This document shows positions 27,701-33,676 of a stretch of 33,676 bases of DNA, in pieces (the stretch's first letter is position 1; the number at the start of each line of letters is the position of its first letter). A program made the position numbers and the translations under genes. Source of the stretch: Scytonema sp. RU_4_4 (GTDB lineage Bacteria; Cyanobacteriota; Cyanobacteriia; Cyanobacteriales; Nostocaceae); the NCBI GenBank assembly GCA_012031965.1, contig JAAUSC010000061.1:1-33676 (forward strand), in the 5' to 3' direction. Under the pieces are notes generated by a model that ran no database searches, was not told where the DNA came from, and was given only the letters and a program-made list of their open reading frames with translations.

Positions 27701-27769
27701 TTGACCTAAGATTTTGGTGAGTTGTTGAGCAATCTTTTGCTTTGAAAATTCTGATGGTTGTTGAACCAT
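24704..27769 (-). CDS. peptidase-containing ABC exporter with cyclic-nucleotide-binding domain, 1021 aa
   Basis: Domain order: a cyclic-nucleotide-binding-like domain (about 35-130, with KSFGELTLFSEESFAPYTAR), a second degenerate copy or linker (about 150-290), a C39 peptidase (305-435) with Cys319 in ASDCGAACLV, His392 in GKHYIVVY and Asp408 in VGDPAIG, six membrane helices (about 455-750), and an ATPase with Walker A GRSGSGKTT (814-822), signature LSGGQ (918-922), Walker B LLILDE (938-943) and switch His974. It would cleave leaders after Gly-Gly and export the product through the inner membrane with the HlyD adaptor. The precursor at 30032 has such a leader. The extra N-terminal domain is typical of a cyanobacterial subgroup and may gate export by ligand binding. 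The gene is intact. Confidence 0.95.
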   Translation of the reverse strand: MVQQPSEFSKQKIAQQLTKILGQALSESELSNCLEQIQFLEPTPGKKFWQVADETVGIYIIVAGKVRLLDSNNNLIVSQEVGKSFGELTLFSEESFAPYTARAAFKLKLCYLPGECLQTLIRNHPTIREHLYQRAVLWDLLLLCRQMASVRDVPSEELIKALSLLKQHRLNPGKLPASVVNNQKLWLLRRGELLDPSGRRLAVGSFYTPSQSPQEGAWQVTQPTELYSLSHSDWETALHHLPQLTEVNSSNALPSEVNSTEQVVRVQEKILPFPSSAEQKTRKKINRAYFQEPTLKAGQLWQRLTLRYPVFLQQSASDCGAACLVMIGRYWGKRFSINRVRDIANVDRNGASLRGLAAAAESIGFSTRPVKATLDKLAQQNLPAIAHWEGKHYIVVYQVTRNRVIVGDPAIGLRKLSHAKFKADWTGYALLLQPTAVLKEVNEFSEPFWRFFKLVKPHWVVLIEVLVASILIQLFGLITPLFTQLLLDRVIVQRSALTLSTVGLGLLIFSLFRVAMTGLRQYLLDHTANRVDIVLIVGFITHTFRLPLRFFEFRYVGDIISRVQENRKIQRFFTGEALSIFLDLLTVIVYVGLMFWYSWKLAILVLVTVPPFVLVALIATPLFQRVSRQIFNAFATESSYLIEALTGIRTIKSMAIEQTVRWHWEDLYHRSVKTIFSRQVMNNVLIMFSSTIEAVATTALLWYGAWLVIQNQLTIGQLVAFNMLLSNVIRPFQRLIVLWNQLQEVIVAVERIEDVIEAKPEEDLEHQPRQSLPPIHGHVRFEQITFRYHPESDVNTLENISFEVLPGQTVALVGRSGSGKTTISKLLLGLYPPTEGKIRIDGYDITNIALPSLRQQIGIVDQDTFLFGGTIRENISIGHSEATLEDVIAAAQHAGAHEFIKELPLSYETQIGEGGGMLSGGQRQRLAIARALLGNPQLLILDEATSSLDAESERIIQTNLSTIAQGRTILVIAHRLSTIRNADLILVLDRGVLVEQGTHEELMAKRGHYFYLNQQQFAAVG

Positions 27770-27789
27770 GGATTTCCAACATCTTTGAT

Positions 27790-28425
27790 TTAAAGTAGCA
27801 TGAGTGACTTGTTTTGATAAGGTTGAACGACAGGCAAAACATCAGCGGATGAAGGCTCAACTGATGAAGGGAGATCGTGAATCGCAATGAGAGAATCCTT
27901 TGTTTGAGACATATTTGTTTCAGATATATTTATTTGAGACATATCAGTTGCGTTTCTTTCACATCGCGATTCTCTTACACAGACGCTGCGCGATCGCGTG
28001 GAAAGTCCCATCTCCTTCAGTAGCATACTAATGTAGCGATCGCTCACCTGAATTCCCAGTTCTTTTGCCAGATGTTTCCCTAACCATTTTGCAGTCCAGC
28101 GCTCGAATGAATAGCCATACTCACGGGGATTATGGCTGACTAGCTCTTTCAACCGATTGAGATATTGAACATTCACTGTCTTGGGGCGACCCATCGGGTG
28201 ATCCTCCCAGCAGTGCGCCTTACCAATTCGCGCCATCTCAATCCAGTACCGTGCTGTCTCCTGAGAACAGCCAAGTGCGGCACAGATTTGCGTTTGAGAG
28301 TGACCAGAATCAACCATCAGCATGATTTGAATGCGACGGCGGTACTCAGGTCGTAAATCTGCTTCCAGCTTCTTCAAAAGAAGCTTGCGTTGAAAAGGTG
28401 TCAGAAGCTGAGTCTGGAGTTTCAT
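27790..28425 (-). CDS. IS630-type helix-turn-helix protein, possible cluster regulator, 211 aa
   Basis: Residues 1-150 match the DNA-binding N-terminus of IS630-like transposases: SGHSQTQICAALGCSQETAR (helix-turn-helix), a GRPKTVN hinge, then a second winged helix with YGYSFERWTAKWLGKHLAKE and SDRYISMLLKEMGL. The DDE catalytic domain is absent. Instead there is a Ser/Thr/Asn-rich tail with SQINISETNMSQTKDS. It ends 20 bp before the exporter start, same strand, so the two are probably co-transcribed. I infer a transposase-derived regulator. A simple truncated transposase is the alternative. Its first codons are duplicated twice upstream. Confidence 0.7.
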   Translation of the reverse strand: MKLQTQLLTPFQRKLLLKKLEADLRPEYRRRIQIMLMVDSGHSQTQICAALGCSQETARYWIEMARIGKAHCWEDHPMGRPKTVNVQYLNRLKELVSHNPREYGYSFERWTAKWLGKHLAKELGIQVSDRYISMLLKEMGLSTRSRSVCVRESRCERNATDMSQINISETNMSQTKDSLIAIHDLPSSVEPSSADVLPVVQPYQNKSLMLL

Positions 28426-28440
28426 AGCAATTCCCTCATC

Positions 28441-28512
28441 CGTTTTCCAAATTGTTTAGAAGAAGCTTGCGTTGAAAACATATCAAAAGCCAATTTTTAA
28501 GTTCCACTGCAA
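28441..28512 (-). pseudogene. duplicated 5' end of the HTH gene, copy B
   Basis: The minus strand reads VELKNWLLICFQRKLLLNNL before a TGA. It aligns with MKLQTQLLTPFQRKLLLKKL of the intact gene, including the preceding GGAATTGC. Only about 24 codons remain. It sits just upstream of the functional start. Confidence 0.7.
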
Positions 28513-28675
28513 TTCCTTGTATAGCAGAGATTATGCATGGTTAAATAGCGTTTTCACACTCTATATATTTACACTTTATTTACAGTATGTATCGCGCCTA
28601 TCTTGGCGTTTGTGAACACTAATGCTTAAAAGTTCTAAAAAGTTCCCATCTTAAATGTTTTTGTAACAACCGTGT

Positions 28676-28747
28676 TCCAGCCTCTTCAGGAGAAGCTTGC
28701 GTTGAAAAGGCGTCATTCAAGACTATTTTGAAATTTCATAGTAACGA
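28676..28747 (-). pseudogene. duplicated 5' end of the HTH gene, copy C
   Basis: Starts ATGAAATTTCAAAATAGTCT on the minus strand and, after one frameshift, continues TPFQRKLLLKRLE, matching the intact gene start. It shares AGAAGCTTGCGTTGAAAA (plus strand) with the gene and copy B. No further coding remains. Confidence 0.7.
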
Positions 28748-28821
28748 CGGCTATGGCAGATATGCATCCAGGGAAGCAATGGTTATGTATGCTAGTGGAG
28801 TCTGTTTAGACTCATTTCTTT

Positions 28822-29086
28822 CAGCGATTTGGAACACTAATCGCTGGAAATATAAAAACTTTCACTTAGTCTTGTTAAAAGATCTCTTTTCTAAGAAAAT
28901 TTTATTTCTATCTAAAGAAGTAGGTTGTTTCACTCTATGTAAGAGAATTTTACTTCTACTTAAAGAGAGAACTTTTTTCCATGTAGTGGTTCACTACACC
29001 AACTTGAGTGGGATGATTGTTGTATCAACGCTCCATGTAGTGGTTCACTACACCAACTTGAGCAGGATGATTGTCGTATTAAGGTT
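28822..29086. repeat. palindromes and 54-bp tandem repeat in the divergent region
   Basis: A palindrome with arms CAGCGATT (28822-28829) and AATCGCTG (28839-28846) is followed by two imperfect 30-bp repeats (about 28890-28975). Then come two 54-bp direct repeats (28979-29032 and 29033-29086), each containing TGTAGTG-GTT-CACTACA (28982-28998 and 29036-29052). The open frame across this region (28728-29111) is repeat-made and not a credible gene. The paired palindromes resemble operator sites. Confidence 0.7.
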
Positions 29087-29460
29087 TGATGCACGGACAC
29101 CTCACAAATGACTTATTTAACATCAAAATTTCTGTGGCACACCACAAAACAATAAGAATTCCGGAAAGCTCAAAGATATATCGAAAAAACCCTAATGTAT
29201 TTTAATGTATTTTAATGGTTTTCACGAAATCTCTGCTTTTTCTAAAGGGAATCCAATTATTAATCAGTCTACGGCGGTATTGTCACTAGGTCAATGGATT
29301 GTCAAGTATTTTCACAGGTAAGATTAGTAAGATTTGTAGGAAGTAAACTATTTTCATTAGGTAAGATTAGTAAGATTTGTAGGAAGGTCATAGCCATCTC
29401 ATATCATCTTGTGATTCCAGCGAGAAATAACTCGGATACTTATTCCTAAACAAAGCTTTT
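29087..29460. repeat. AT-rich spacer with a 43-bp-period direct repeat
   Basis: GGTAAGATTAGTAAGATTTG and flanking bases occur twice (29316-29343 and 29359-29386), each preceded by an ATTTTCA segment. A short tandem ATGTATTTTA repeat lies near 29193-29215. No gene was seen. Confidence 0.65.
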
Positions 29461-29557
29461 AGAGGATGTCTAAAAAGTCGATAAAACGTATAATATCTCA
29501 TGCTGTTAGCGTAGCTGCGCTAACAGCATGAGATTTTTAACTTCTGAGACATCCTCT
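29461..29557. mobile_element. 97-bp MITE with AGAGGATGTCT ends
   Basis: Perfect 11-bp inverted ends AGAGGATGTCT (29461-29471 and 29547-29557) surround a perfect 17-bp-arm hairpin (ATCTCATGCTGTTAGCG, loop TAGCTG). The whole unit can fold into one structure. The end sequence resembles IS5-type termini common in cyanobacteria; no clear target duplication was seen. Confidence 0.7.
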
Positions 29558-29654
29558 TAAAACGACCGAATCATTATTGAGAAATAATAGTCACTATAGT
29601 CATTTTTTAAAGATAACAGATGACACTAGTTATATAGCAGAATTCAGGAGTCAC

Positions 29655-29775
29655 GAGCCTTTCCCCTGCCTACGCTCCGCGACTGGAGTCAGAAGATGCC
29701 CTATGCCTGCGGCGGGAGCGTAGCCGCATTATAGCTCCTCCGTAGGAGGCACGTTCCCGCTACGCGAATAGAAGT
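29655..29775. repeat. GC-rich dispersed repeat block
   Basis: Segments such as CCTACGCTCCGCGACTGGAG, GCCTGCGGCGGGAGCGTAGC and the hairpin CCTCC-GTA-GGAGG are typical dispersed GC-rich repeats, in sharp contrast to the AT-rich surroundings. The block lies about 260 bp upstream of the precursor gene. Confidence 0.55.
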
Positions 29776-30031
29776 CAAACAGGTATTATATCTGGCTTTG
29801 AGACCGAAGTTTTGTACCTCACTCATCCGCAAACAGCTGTATTCATGGCGATTTCAATTGAGAAATAACTTCTTCAATTAGATCTAAAAAATAAGCCTCA
29901 AATACTTGAACTATAAAATTTTGACTTGCTAATCTACAGAAAAAATTAAGCAACTTACAGTTCTGAGTCCTCTTCCAGACATAAGAACTTGAATTGTTCC
30001 AAAAGTAATTTGAATTCAAGAAGGATATCAA

Positions 30032-30259
30032 ATGGCAAACATCGAGATCAACAATCTCCATCCTGCAGGCTCTGAACTGTTCCAAGATTCTGAAAGCTTC
30101 CTCAATGAGCTCAGTGATCGCCAAATGTGGGGCGTCCAAGGCGGTCTAACGTTAGATACGTTGGTTTTGTCGTTACCGGATACGATAAGTGATCCATTAA
30201 GTCGAGCAACTGCGGTTACCTTATCTGACATAACTGGAGGTACCCTAGGGGTACCATAG
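30032..30259 (+). CDS. RiPP precursor peptide with double-glycine leader, 75 aa
   Basis: The leader MANIEINNLHPAGSELFQDS followed by ESFLNELSDRQMWGVQGG (1-38) is of the cyanobacterial double-glycine type (HPAGSELF..SESFLNEL). Cleavage after Gly38 would release a 37-residue core beginning LTLDTLVLSLPDT and ending SDITGGTLGVP. The core has 11 Ser/Thr, 4 Asp, 2 Gly-Gly-region glycines and no Cys; the whole peptide is Cys-free. A good ribosome site (AAGGAT) lies 6-7 bp before ATG 30032. It heads the plus-strand operon with kinase, HopA1 and reductase-like genes. Likely modifications are dehydrated Ser/Thr; the final structure cannot be read from sequence. Confidence 0.85.
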   Translation: MANIEINNLHPAGSELFQDSESFLNELSDRQMWGVQGGLTLDTLVLSLPDTISDPLSRATAVTLSDITGGTLGVP

Positions 30260-30296
30260 CCCCCATAACAGGTCCGTAACAGTATAACGGGTCCTG
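30239..30296 (+). promoter_or_regulatory. hairpins at the precursor 3' end, possible partial terminator or processing site
   Basis: GGTACCC-TAG-GGGTACC (30239-30255) is a perfect 7-bp hairpin over the last codons. A second hairpin pairs CAGG..CCGT with ACGG..CCTG (30269-30296). Neither has a T run. Such structures after a precursor gene often stabilise its mRNA or reduce read-through, keeping precursor in excess over the enzymes. The rest of the 270-bp gap to the kinase holds no gene. Confidence 0.5.
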
Positions 30297-30528
30297 ACAG
30301 CATCCAAAGCCTATCGCTAAGTACACGTCACCATAAAAAATGGCCAGAAATCAAAATTTTGATGACATAGGACAAAGTTCATCCAAACAGCGAATTCCGT
30401 ACCTTATTTATGGTGAACTGTACTAAGAGCAGTGAGTCTGAGTGCCTAGTTGCTTGAATTCACCATCCTGAGCAAATGAGCGATGTTACCAGGATTGAGC
30501 AATATTTTGATAACTTTCAAAAAGGACT

Positions 30529-31719
30529 ATGAAATTTTTGTTGAGTTCCCAGAATGCGGTTGAGTATCTGGTTGAACGGGGTCTATGTACTCACGAAGAG
30601 CAAGCCCAGAGCCAGATTGAGCCAAAAGTTGCCAAAAACTTTAACTTATTGCTGAGCCTACCAGATGATCGTAAACTCCTCATTAAACAGGAGCGTTGCA
30701 ATCGAGATGAAAAAACGGCTGGTGAGTTTTTGCGCGAATGGCGAATTCACGAGTTTTTGCAGCGATTCCCACAGCAGCTCGATGACCTTCGTCCCTATTT
30801 TCCGGAGATACTTCATTTTGACGCCGAGCATTCAATCATTGTTTTTAGCTATTTAAATGACTACCGCGATTTAGCGCATTTCTACGCTAAGGAGAAAGTC
30901 TTCTCGACGGTGATTGCAGCATCGATCGGAGTTGTTCTAGCCAGAATTCATCGTGCGACGCTGGCTCGTCAGGATTATCAAGACTTTTTCGCTCAGCAGC
31001 ATTATGATGATGCAACCTGTGACCAAGTTTCAAAGCTAACTCGTAAGCTAGAACGAGTTGGTCCCGAAGTGTTTGGTCAGATTCCTTTAGATGGACTCAA
31101 ATTCCTAGCACTCTATCAGCGCTATGACAGTCTTGGGCAGGCGATCGCACAGCTCAATCAAGCTTGTGAGCGGTGTTGTTTGACACACAATGACCTAAAA
31201 TTAAATAATATTTTACTGCCAATTGATTGGGAGCAAGCAGTCTTCAAGTCAGAGCAATCCGGTGAAAGCATCGTTCGCCTAATTGATTGGGAGTGCTCAG
31301 CCTGGGGAGATCCAGCCTTCGATTTAGGCATGATCATCGCCAGCTACCTACAAATCTGGTTGAGCAGCTTGGTGACTAGTAAGGCGATCGCTCTGGAGGA
31401 GTCTTTACGCCTAGCCACAATTCCCCTCGAAGACCTTCAACCTTCTATTGCTGCCTTGGCTAGGTCTTACTTCGAGTATTTTCCAGAAATTTTGGCTCGA
31501 CGCCCTGATTTTTTGAAGCGAATTGTGCAATTTTCCGGTTTGGCTTTAATTCAAGCAATTCAGGCAACAATCGAGCACCAAAACATCTTTAACAACACAG
31601 GAATTTGTATGCTTCAGGTTGCCAAAACATTGCTATGCCATCCAGAACAATCCATTCAGACGGTGTTTGGTATGCCAGCATCGGAACTGATGCCCTCTTC
31701 CTTTGTTGTTCCACGTTAA
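30529..31719 (+). CDS. APH-like kinase of the RiPP operon, 396 aa
   Basis: A protein-kinase-like fold of the aminoglycoside phosphotransferase type. ATP-binding Lys53 is in LLIKQE, Glu70 in FLREWR is the likely partner, the catalytic loop is CCLTHNDLKLNN (Asp222, Asn227), and the metal-binding Asp253 is in VRLIDWECSAWGDPAFDLG. All key residues are present, so it should be active. Beside a HopA1 gene and a precursor, it most likely phosphorylates Ser/Thr of the precursor, as TvaC-type and class V lanthipeptide (LanK/LxmK-type) kinases are thought to do, rather than a drug. RBS AAGGACT lies directly upstream. It is 25 bp from the next gene. Confidence 0.85.
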   Translation: MKFLLSSQNAVEYLVERGLCTHEEQAQSQIEPKVAKNFNLLLSLPDDRKLLIKQERCNRDEKTAGEFLREWRIHEFLQRFPQQLDDLRPYFPEILHFDAEHSIIVFSYLNDYRDLAHFYAKEKVFSTVIAASIGVVLARIHRATLARQDYQDFFAQQHYDDATCDQVSKLTRKLERVGPEVFGQIPLDGLKFLALYQRYDSLGQAIAQLNQACERCCLTHNDLKLNNILLPIDWEQAVFKSEQSGESIVRLIDWECSAWGDPAFDLGMIIASYLQIWLSSLVTSKAIALEESLRLATIPLEDLQPSIAALARSYFEYFPEILARRPDFLKRIVQFSGLALIQAIQATIEHQNIFNNTGICMLQVAKTLLCHPEQSIQTVFGMPASELMPSSFVVPR

Positions 31720-31744
31720 TAGTTGTAGCGATAGATAGATAATT

Positions 31745-32881
31745 ATGCCATTGCTGGATTCTCTGCAAAATCAACTGCCAGATCCTGCATCTAAGCAACT
31801 ACTGGCTTCGCTTGAAGACATCGCTAGCAAGGTTCAGATCCAGTCCAACTTCTGGATTCACCATCCAGACTATAAACCCATGGAGCTTCCGGCTGAGGCG
31901 GTAGACTGCTTCCAGCAATTGCCCTTAGAGCTTCAGAATAAGTATCGGAGCTTGCAACTGCAGAGTTTTCTCTACGGTACCTATTACAATGGTTCCTTAC
32001 AAAATACTCTCTCACCAGATGCAAATTCAGATGACCTAGTACTGCACCAGAATCTAGAGAACAATACTTTCTTGGGAGTAGACTTGGCATTTTACGACCA
32101 ATTGCATGAAAGCAATAACGGGGAAGGCTATTTTGATCCGGGTTGGACTGTGCTACGGCAAGAGAGTGATGACAGCCTAGTTGTGACCAAGAATGGTCTA
32201 ACCTTATATATTGAGCGCGATCGGCATCTACAACCAGAAGCACAATCTGCGGTCATGGGTGACTTGGTTGCCATGAAATTACCTCGCAATCGAGTGCAAA
32301 GCGGATTCTACATGGCAGTTGGCAATGCAGGTCCAAACAAGCGCAGCAATTCAGATCACAGCAATATAAATCGGCATCCAGGGATAGTGCGCATTTACTT
32401 CAACTTAAGCCCTGAAGGTGCGGTTGCGGTCATGGGTGACTTGACACGGCGGCTCAACGATATCGTCCTTCCTTTCACGTTTAAGGCGTTGTACAACCCT
32501 TCAACCTACGGGCGCTATGACTCAGCCGTGCTCTACTTTGAGAAAAGTCACTACGAAGTCGTCCGACCCGTTCTTCAGGCGGTTTATGCAGAACATCAAT
32601 CACAGTTTCAACCGCAAGTACCTCTGTTCACCAAGTGGTTAGCACCGGGACTAGCACTTGCTGAAGAAGCAGAGCATAAATTTGCTGAACGAGAAAGTTT
32701 CGGAATGAAGCGCTGTTTGATTGTTGCCAATGCCTTACTGGAAGCCTGGGAACAAGGAGACGACTCAATTGAGGGACGGATGGGTCGTATCCTAAACCAC
32801 TTTTGTTTGCTGGGCATTGACGTGCAACGTCCCTATCTCAATGCCAACTCTGAGGACATCTACACTCCCTTGGACCTATGA
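31745..32881 (+). CDS. HopA1-family protein, probable phospho-Ser/Thr lyase, 378 aa
   Basis: The C-terminal two thirds match the HopA1 (type III effector-like) domain: GFYMAVGNAGPNKRS (187-201), VRIYFNLSPEGAVAVMGDLT, LPFTFKALYNPSTYGRYDSA (242-261) and VLYFEKSHYEVVRPVL, ending near TPLDL. Members next to APH-like kinases in thioviridamide-type and class V lanthipeptide clusters are proposed to eliminate phosphate and form dehydroalanine/dehydrobutyrine. Lys247 and Arg257/Asp259 are candidate active-site residues by position, unproven. Starts at ATG 31745 after a GATAGATAGATA stretch. Its TGA overlaps the next ATG (ATGA), indicating translational coupling. Confidence 0.85.
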   Translation: MPLLDSLQNQLPDPASKQLLASLEDIASKVQIQSNFWIHHPDYKPMELPAEAVDCFQQLPLELQNKYRSLQLQSFLYGTYYNGSLQNTLSPDANSDDLVLHQNLENNTFLGVDLAFYDQLHESNNGEGYFDPGWTVLRQESDDSLVVTKNGLTLYIERDRHLQPEAQSAVMGDLVAMKLPRNRVQSGFYMAVGNAGPNKRSNSDHSNINRHPGIVRIYFNLSPEGAVAVMGDLTRRLNDIVLPFTFKALYNPSTYGRYDSAVLYFEKSHYEVVRPVLQAVYAEHQSQFQPQVPLFTKWLAPGLALAEEAEHKFAERESFGMKRCLIVANALLEAWEQGDDSIEGRMGRILNHFCLLGIDVQRPYLNANSEDIYTPLDL

Positions 32882-33676
32882 AAATCACCGATCTCACTCC
32901 TGAACCTGTTCAGCCAAGCATAGTCCCATCCCCTAAGGTTGGTTCTGCTAGCACTCAATTTCCAGAGTCCGATTTGCCGTTTTACCGTAAACTCGGGCGG
33001 ACTGATCTGAACATCAGTTGTCTGGGCTTAGGAGGTGGAGGGCACATCTCCAGTGAGGATACTCTTTACGCCTTTGAGCAAGGAATCAATTACTTTTTCT
33101 ACTCCAGTGATCTGCACCACCATATCTATAGTTCAATGAGTGAGGCACTCCGCAAGTTGTGTGGGCGTGGCTCTTCGGTGCGAGAGAAGGTGGTTCTGGC
33201 AACAGTGACTTACGTCCTTAAGAGTCCAGAGTCTGTCATGGCATCACTCCTCGATCAATTTACTGACTTAAAGATGGACTATATTGACGTGTTCTTTTGG
33301 GGCTGGATTGGCAATAAAGATGGTGGTGTGATTCAGGATTGCTTGAGTGTCTCAAATGATCTGCGAGGTCCAAATGGGGTGTATCAACGAGCAGTAGAAC
33401 GCATGTTTGGCACTTCTGAGCTTCTCAAAAAATGGGAATCGTGCGCTACATCGGAGCTTCTTTCCACGACCTCAATCTAGCCGCACAGTGGCTCGATAGC
33501 CCCCTGTTAGACGTGGTTATGGTCAGGCACAATGTTGCTCATCGCGCTGCCCAGCAGAAGGTTTTTGCCCATCTAAACGCCCAAGATCCGCAGCGACCGG
33601 GCATTGTTACATTTTAAGTCTGGTGGAATATATATTCCTCTTTGGAATGCTCCTAAAGGGTTACCAGCAGATTGCT
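32878..33676 (+). pseudogene. aldo/keto-reductase-fold protein of the RiPP operon, frameshifted and incomplete
   Basis: The first frame (32878-33480) has the AKR N-terminus: YRKLGRTDLNISCLGLGGGG, AFEQGINYFFYSSDLHHH, REKVVLATVTY and DYIDVFFWGW. At the A run 33429-33434 the sense shifts to MGIVRYIGASFHDLNLAAQW (to 33614), and after a T run near 33612 it shifts again to KSGGIYIPLWNAPKG, running off the window. So there are two single-base breaks. The usual tetrad Asp, Tyr, Lys, His appears replaced by Phe74, Leu79, Val110 and Gly142 in my by-eye alignment. It is coupled to the HopA1 gene by ATGA. Either a decayed gene, assembly errors, or a non-canonical reductase-like partner. Confidence 0.75.

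Noticed and set aside
28728-29111. 127-aa plus-strand frame in the divergent region
   Set aside because: Its sequence is produced by duplicated DNA repeats (VVVHYTNLS twice), it begins inside a relic of the HTH gene start, and it lacks a ribosome site.
28979-29386. CRISPR array
   Set aside because: Only two copies of each repeat, with no unique spacers of regular size and no cas genes in the window.
30028-30303. Minus-strand frames opposite the precursor
   Set aside because: Antisense shadow of the precursor gene; no ribosome site or similarity.
31824-32817. Minus-strand frames inside the HopA1 gene
   Set aside because: Shadows of a well-conserved coding sequence on the other strand.

Overview
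The window looks like chromosomal DNA of a filamentous, heterocyst-type cyanobacterium (Nostocales-like). The evidence is frequent HIP1 octamers (GCGATCGC), chlorophyll genes (chlI, acsF), cyanobacterial 16S-23S spacer boxes, several Uma2/DUF820 proteins, DUF2996, nSTAND-TPR relics, abundant MITEs and short tandem repeats. The genus cannot be fixed by reading alone.

Layout. Positions 1-3300 hold the 5' part of a 23S gene, tRNA-Ala(UGC), tRNA-Ile(GAU), a complete 16S gene and its promoter, all on the minus strand. Positions 3360-5950 are a mobile-element pile-up: a 175-bp MITE with 12-bp target duplications just behind the rRNA promoter, then an element with GGGACTTCC ends that carries another MITE and a 1.2-kb IS with a frameshifted transposase. 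Positions 6000-9900 hold a SprT-like metalloprotein, two fused and decayed ATPase/nSTAND-TPR genes and a Uma2 protein. Positions 10000-18300 are mostly housekeeping (chlI, thrC with a MoaD/ThiS-like carrier, DUF2996, TM2, acsF), interrupted by a roughly 370-nt strongly structured RNA that resembles a HEARO/IscB omega-RNA without its nuclease. Positions 18280-21840 hold an outer-membrane-like protein, a Spy/CpxP-like periplasmic protein and a NarL-type two-component pair.

The most interesting part is 22033-33676, a divergent peptide natural-product (RiPP) locus. The minus arm encodes an IS630-type helix-turn-helix protein, an ABC exporter with cyclic-nucleotide-binding and C39 peptidase domains, an HlyD-type adaptor split by a one-base frameshift, and a parvulin-type isomerase. 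The plus arm encodes a 75-aa precursor with a double-glycine leader and a cysteine-free, Ser/Thr-rich core. It is followed by an APH-like kinase, a HopA1-family protein and an aldo/keto-reductase-fold protein that appears to lack the usual catalytic tetrad. A kinase plus HopA1 pair is the dehydratase arrangement of thioviridamide-type and class V lanthipeptide pathways. I infer Ser/Thr phosphorylation, elimination to dehydroamino acids, then cleavage after Gly-Gly and export. No cysteine is available in this precursor for thioether rings, so the product class is open. The 1.6 kb between the arms carries duplicated fragments of the HTH gene start, tandem palindromes and a MITE.

Several genes carry single-base breaks at short homopolymers (adaptor, reductase, nSTAND relic). 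These could be true decay or assembly errors; the housekeeping genes in the same window are intact.
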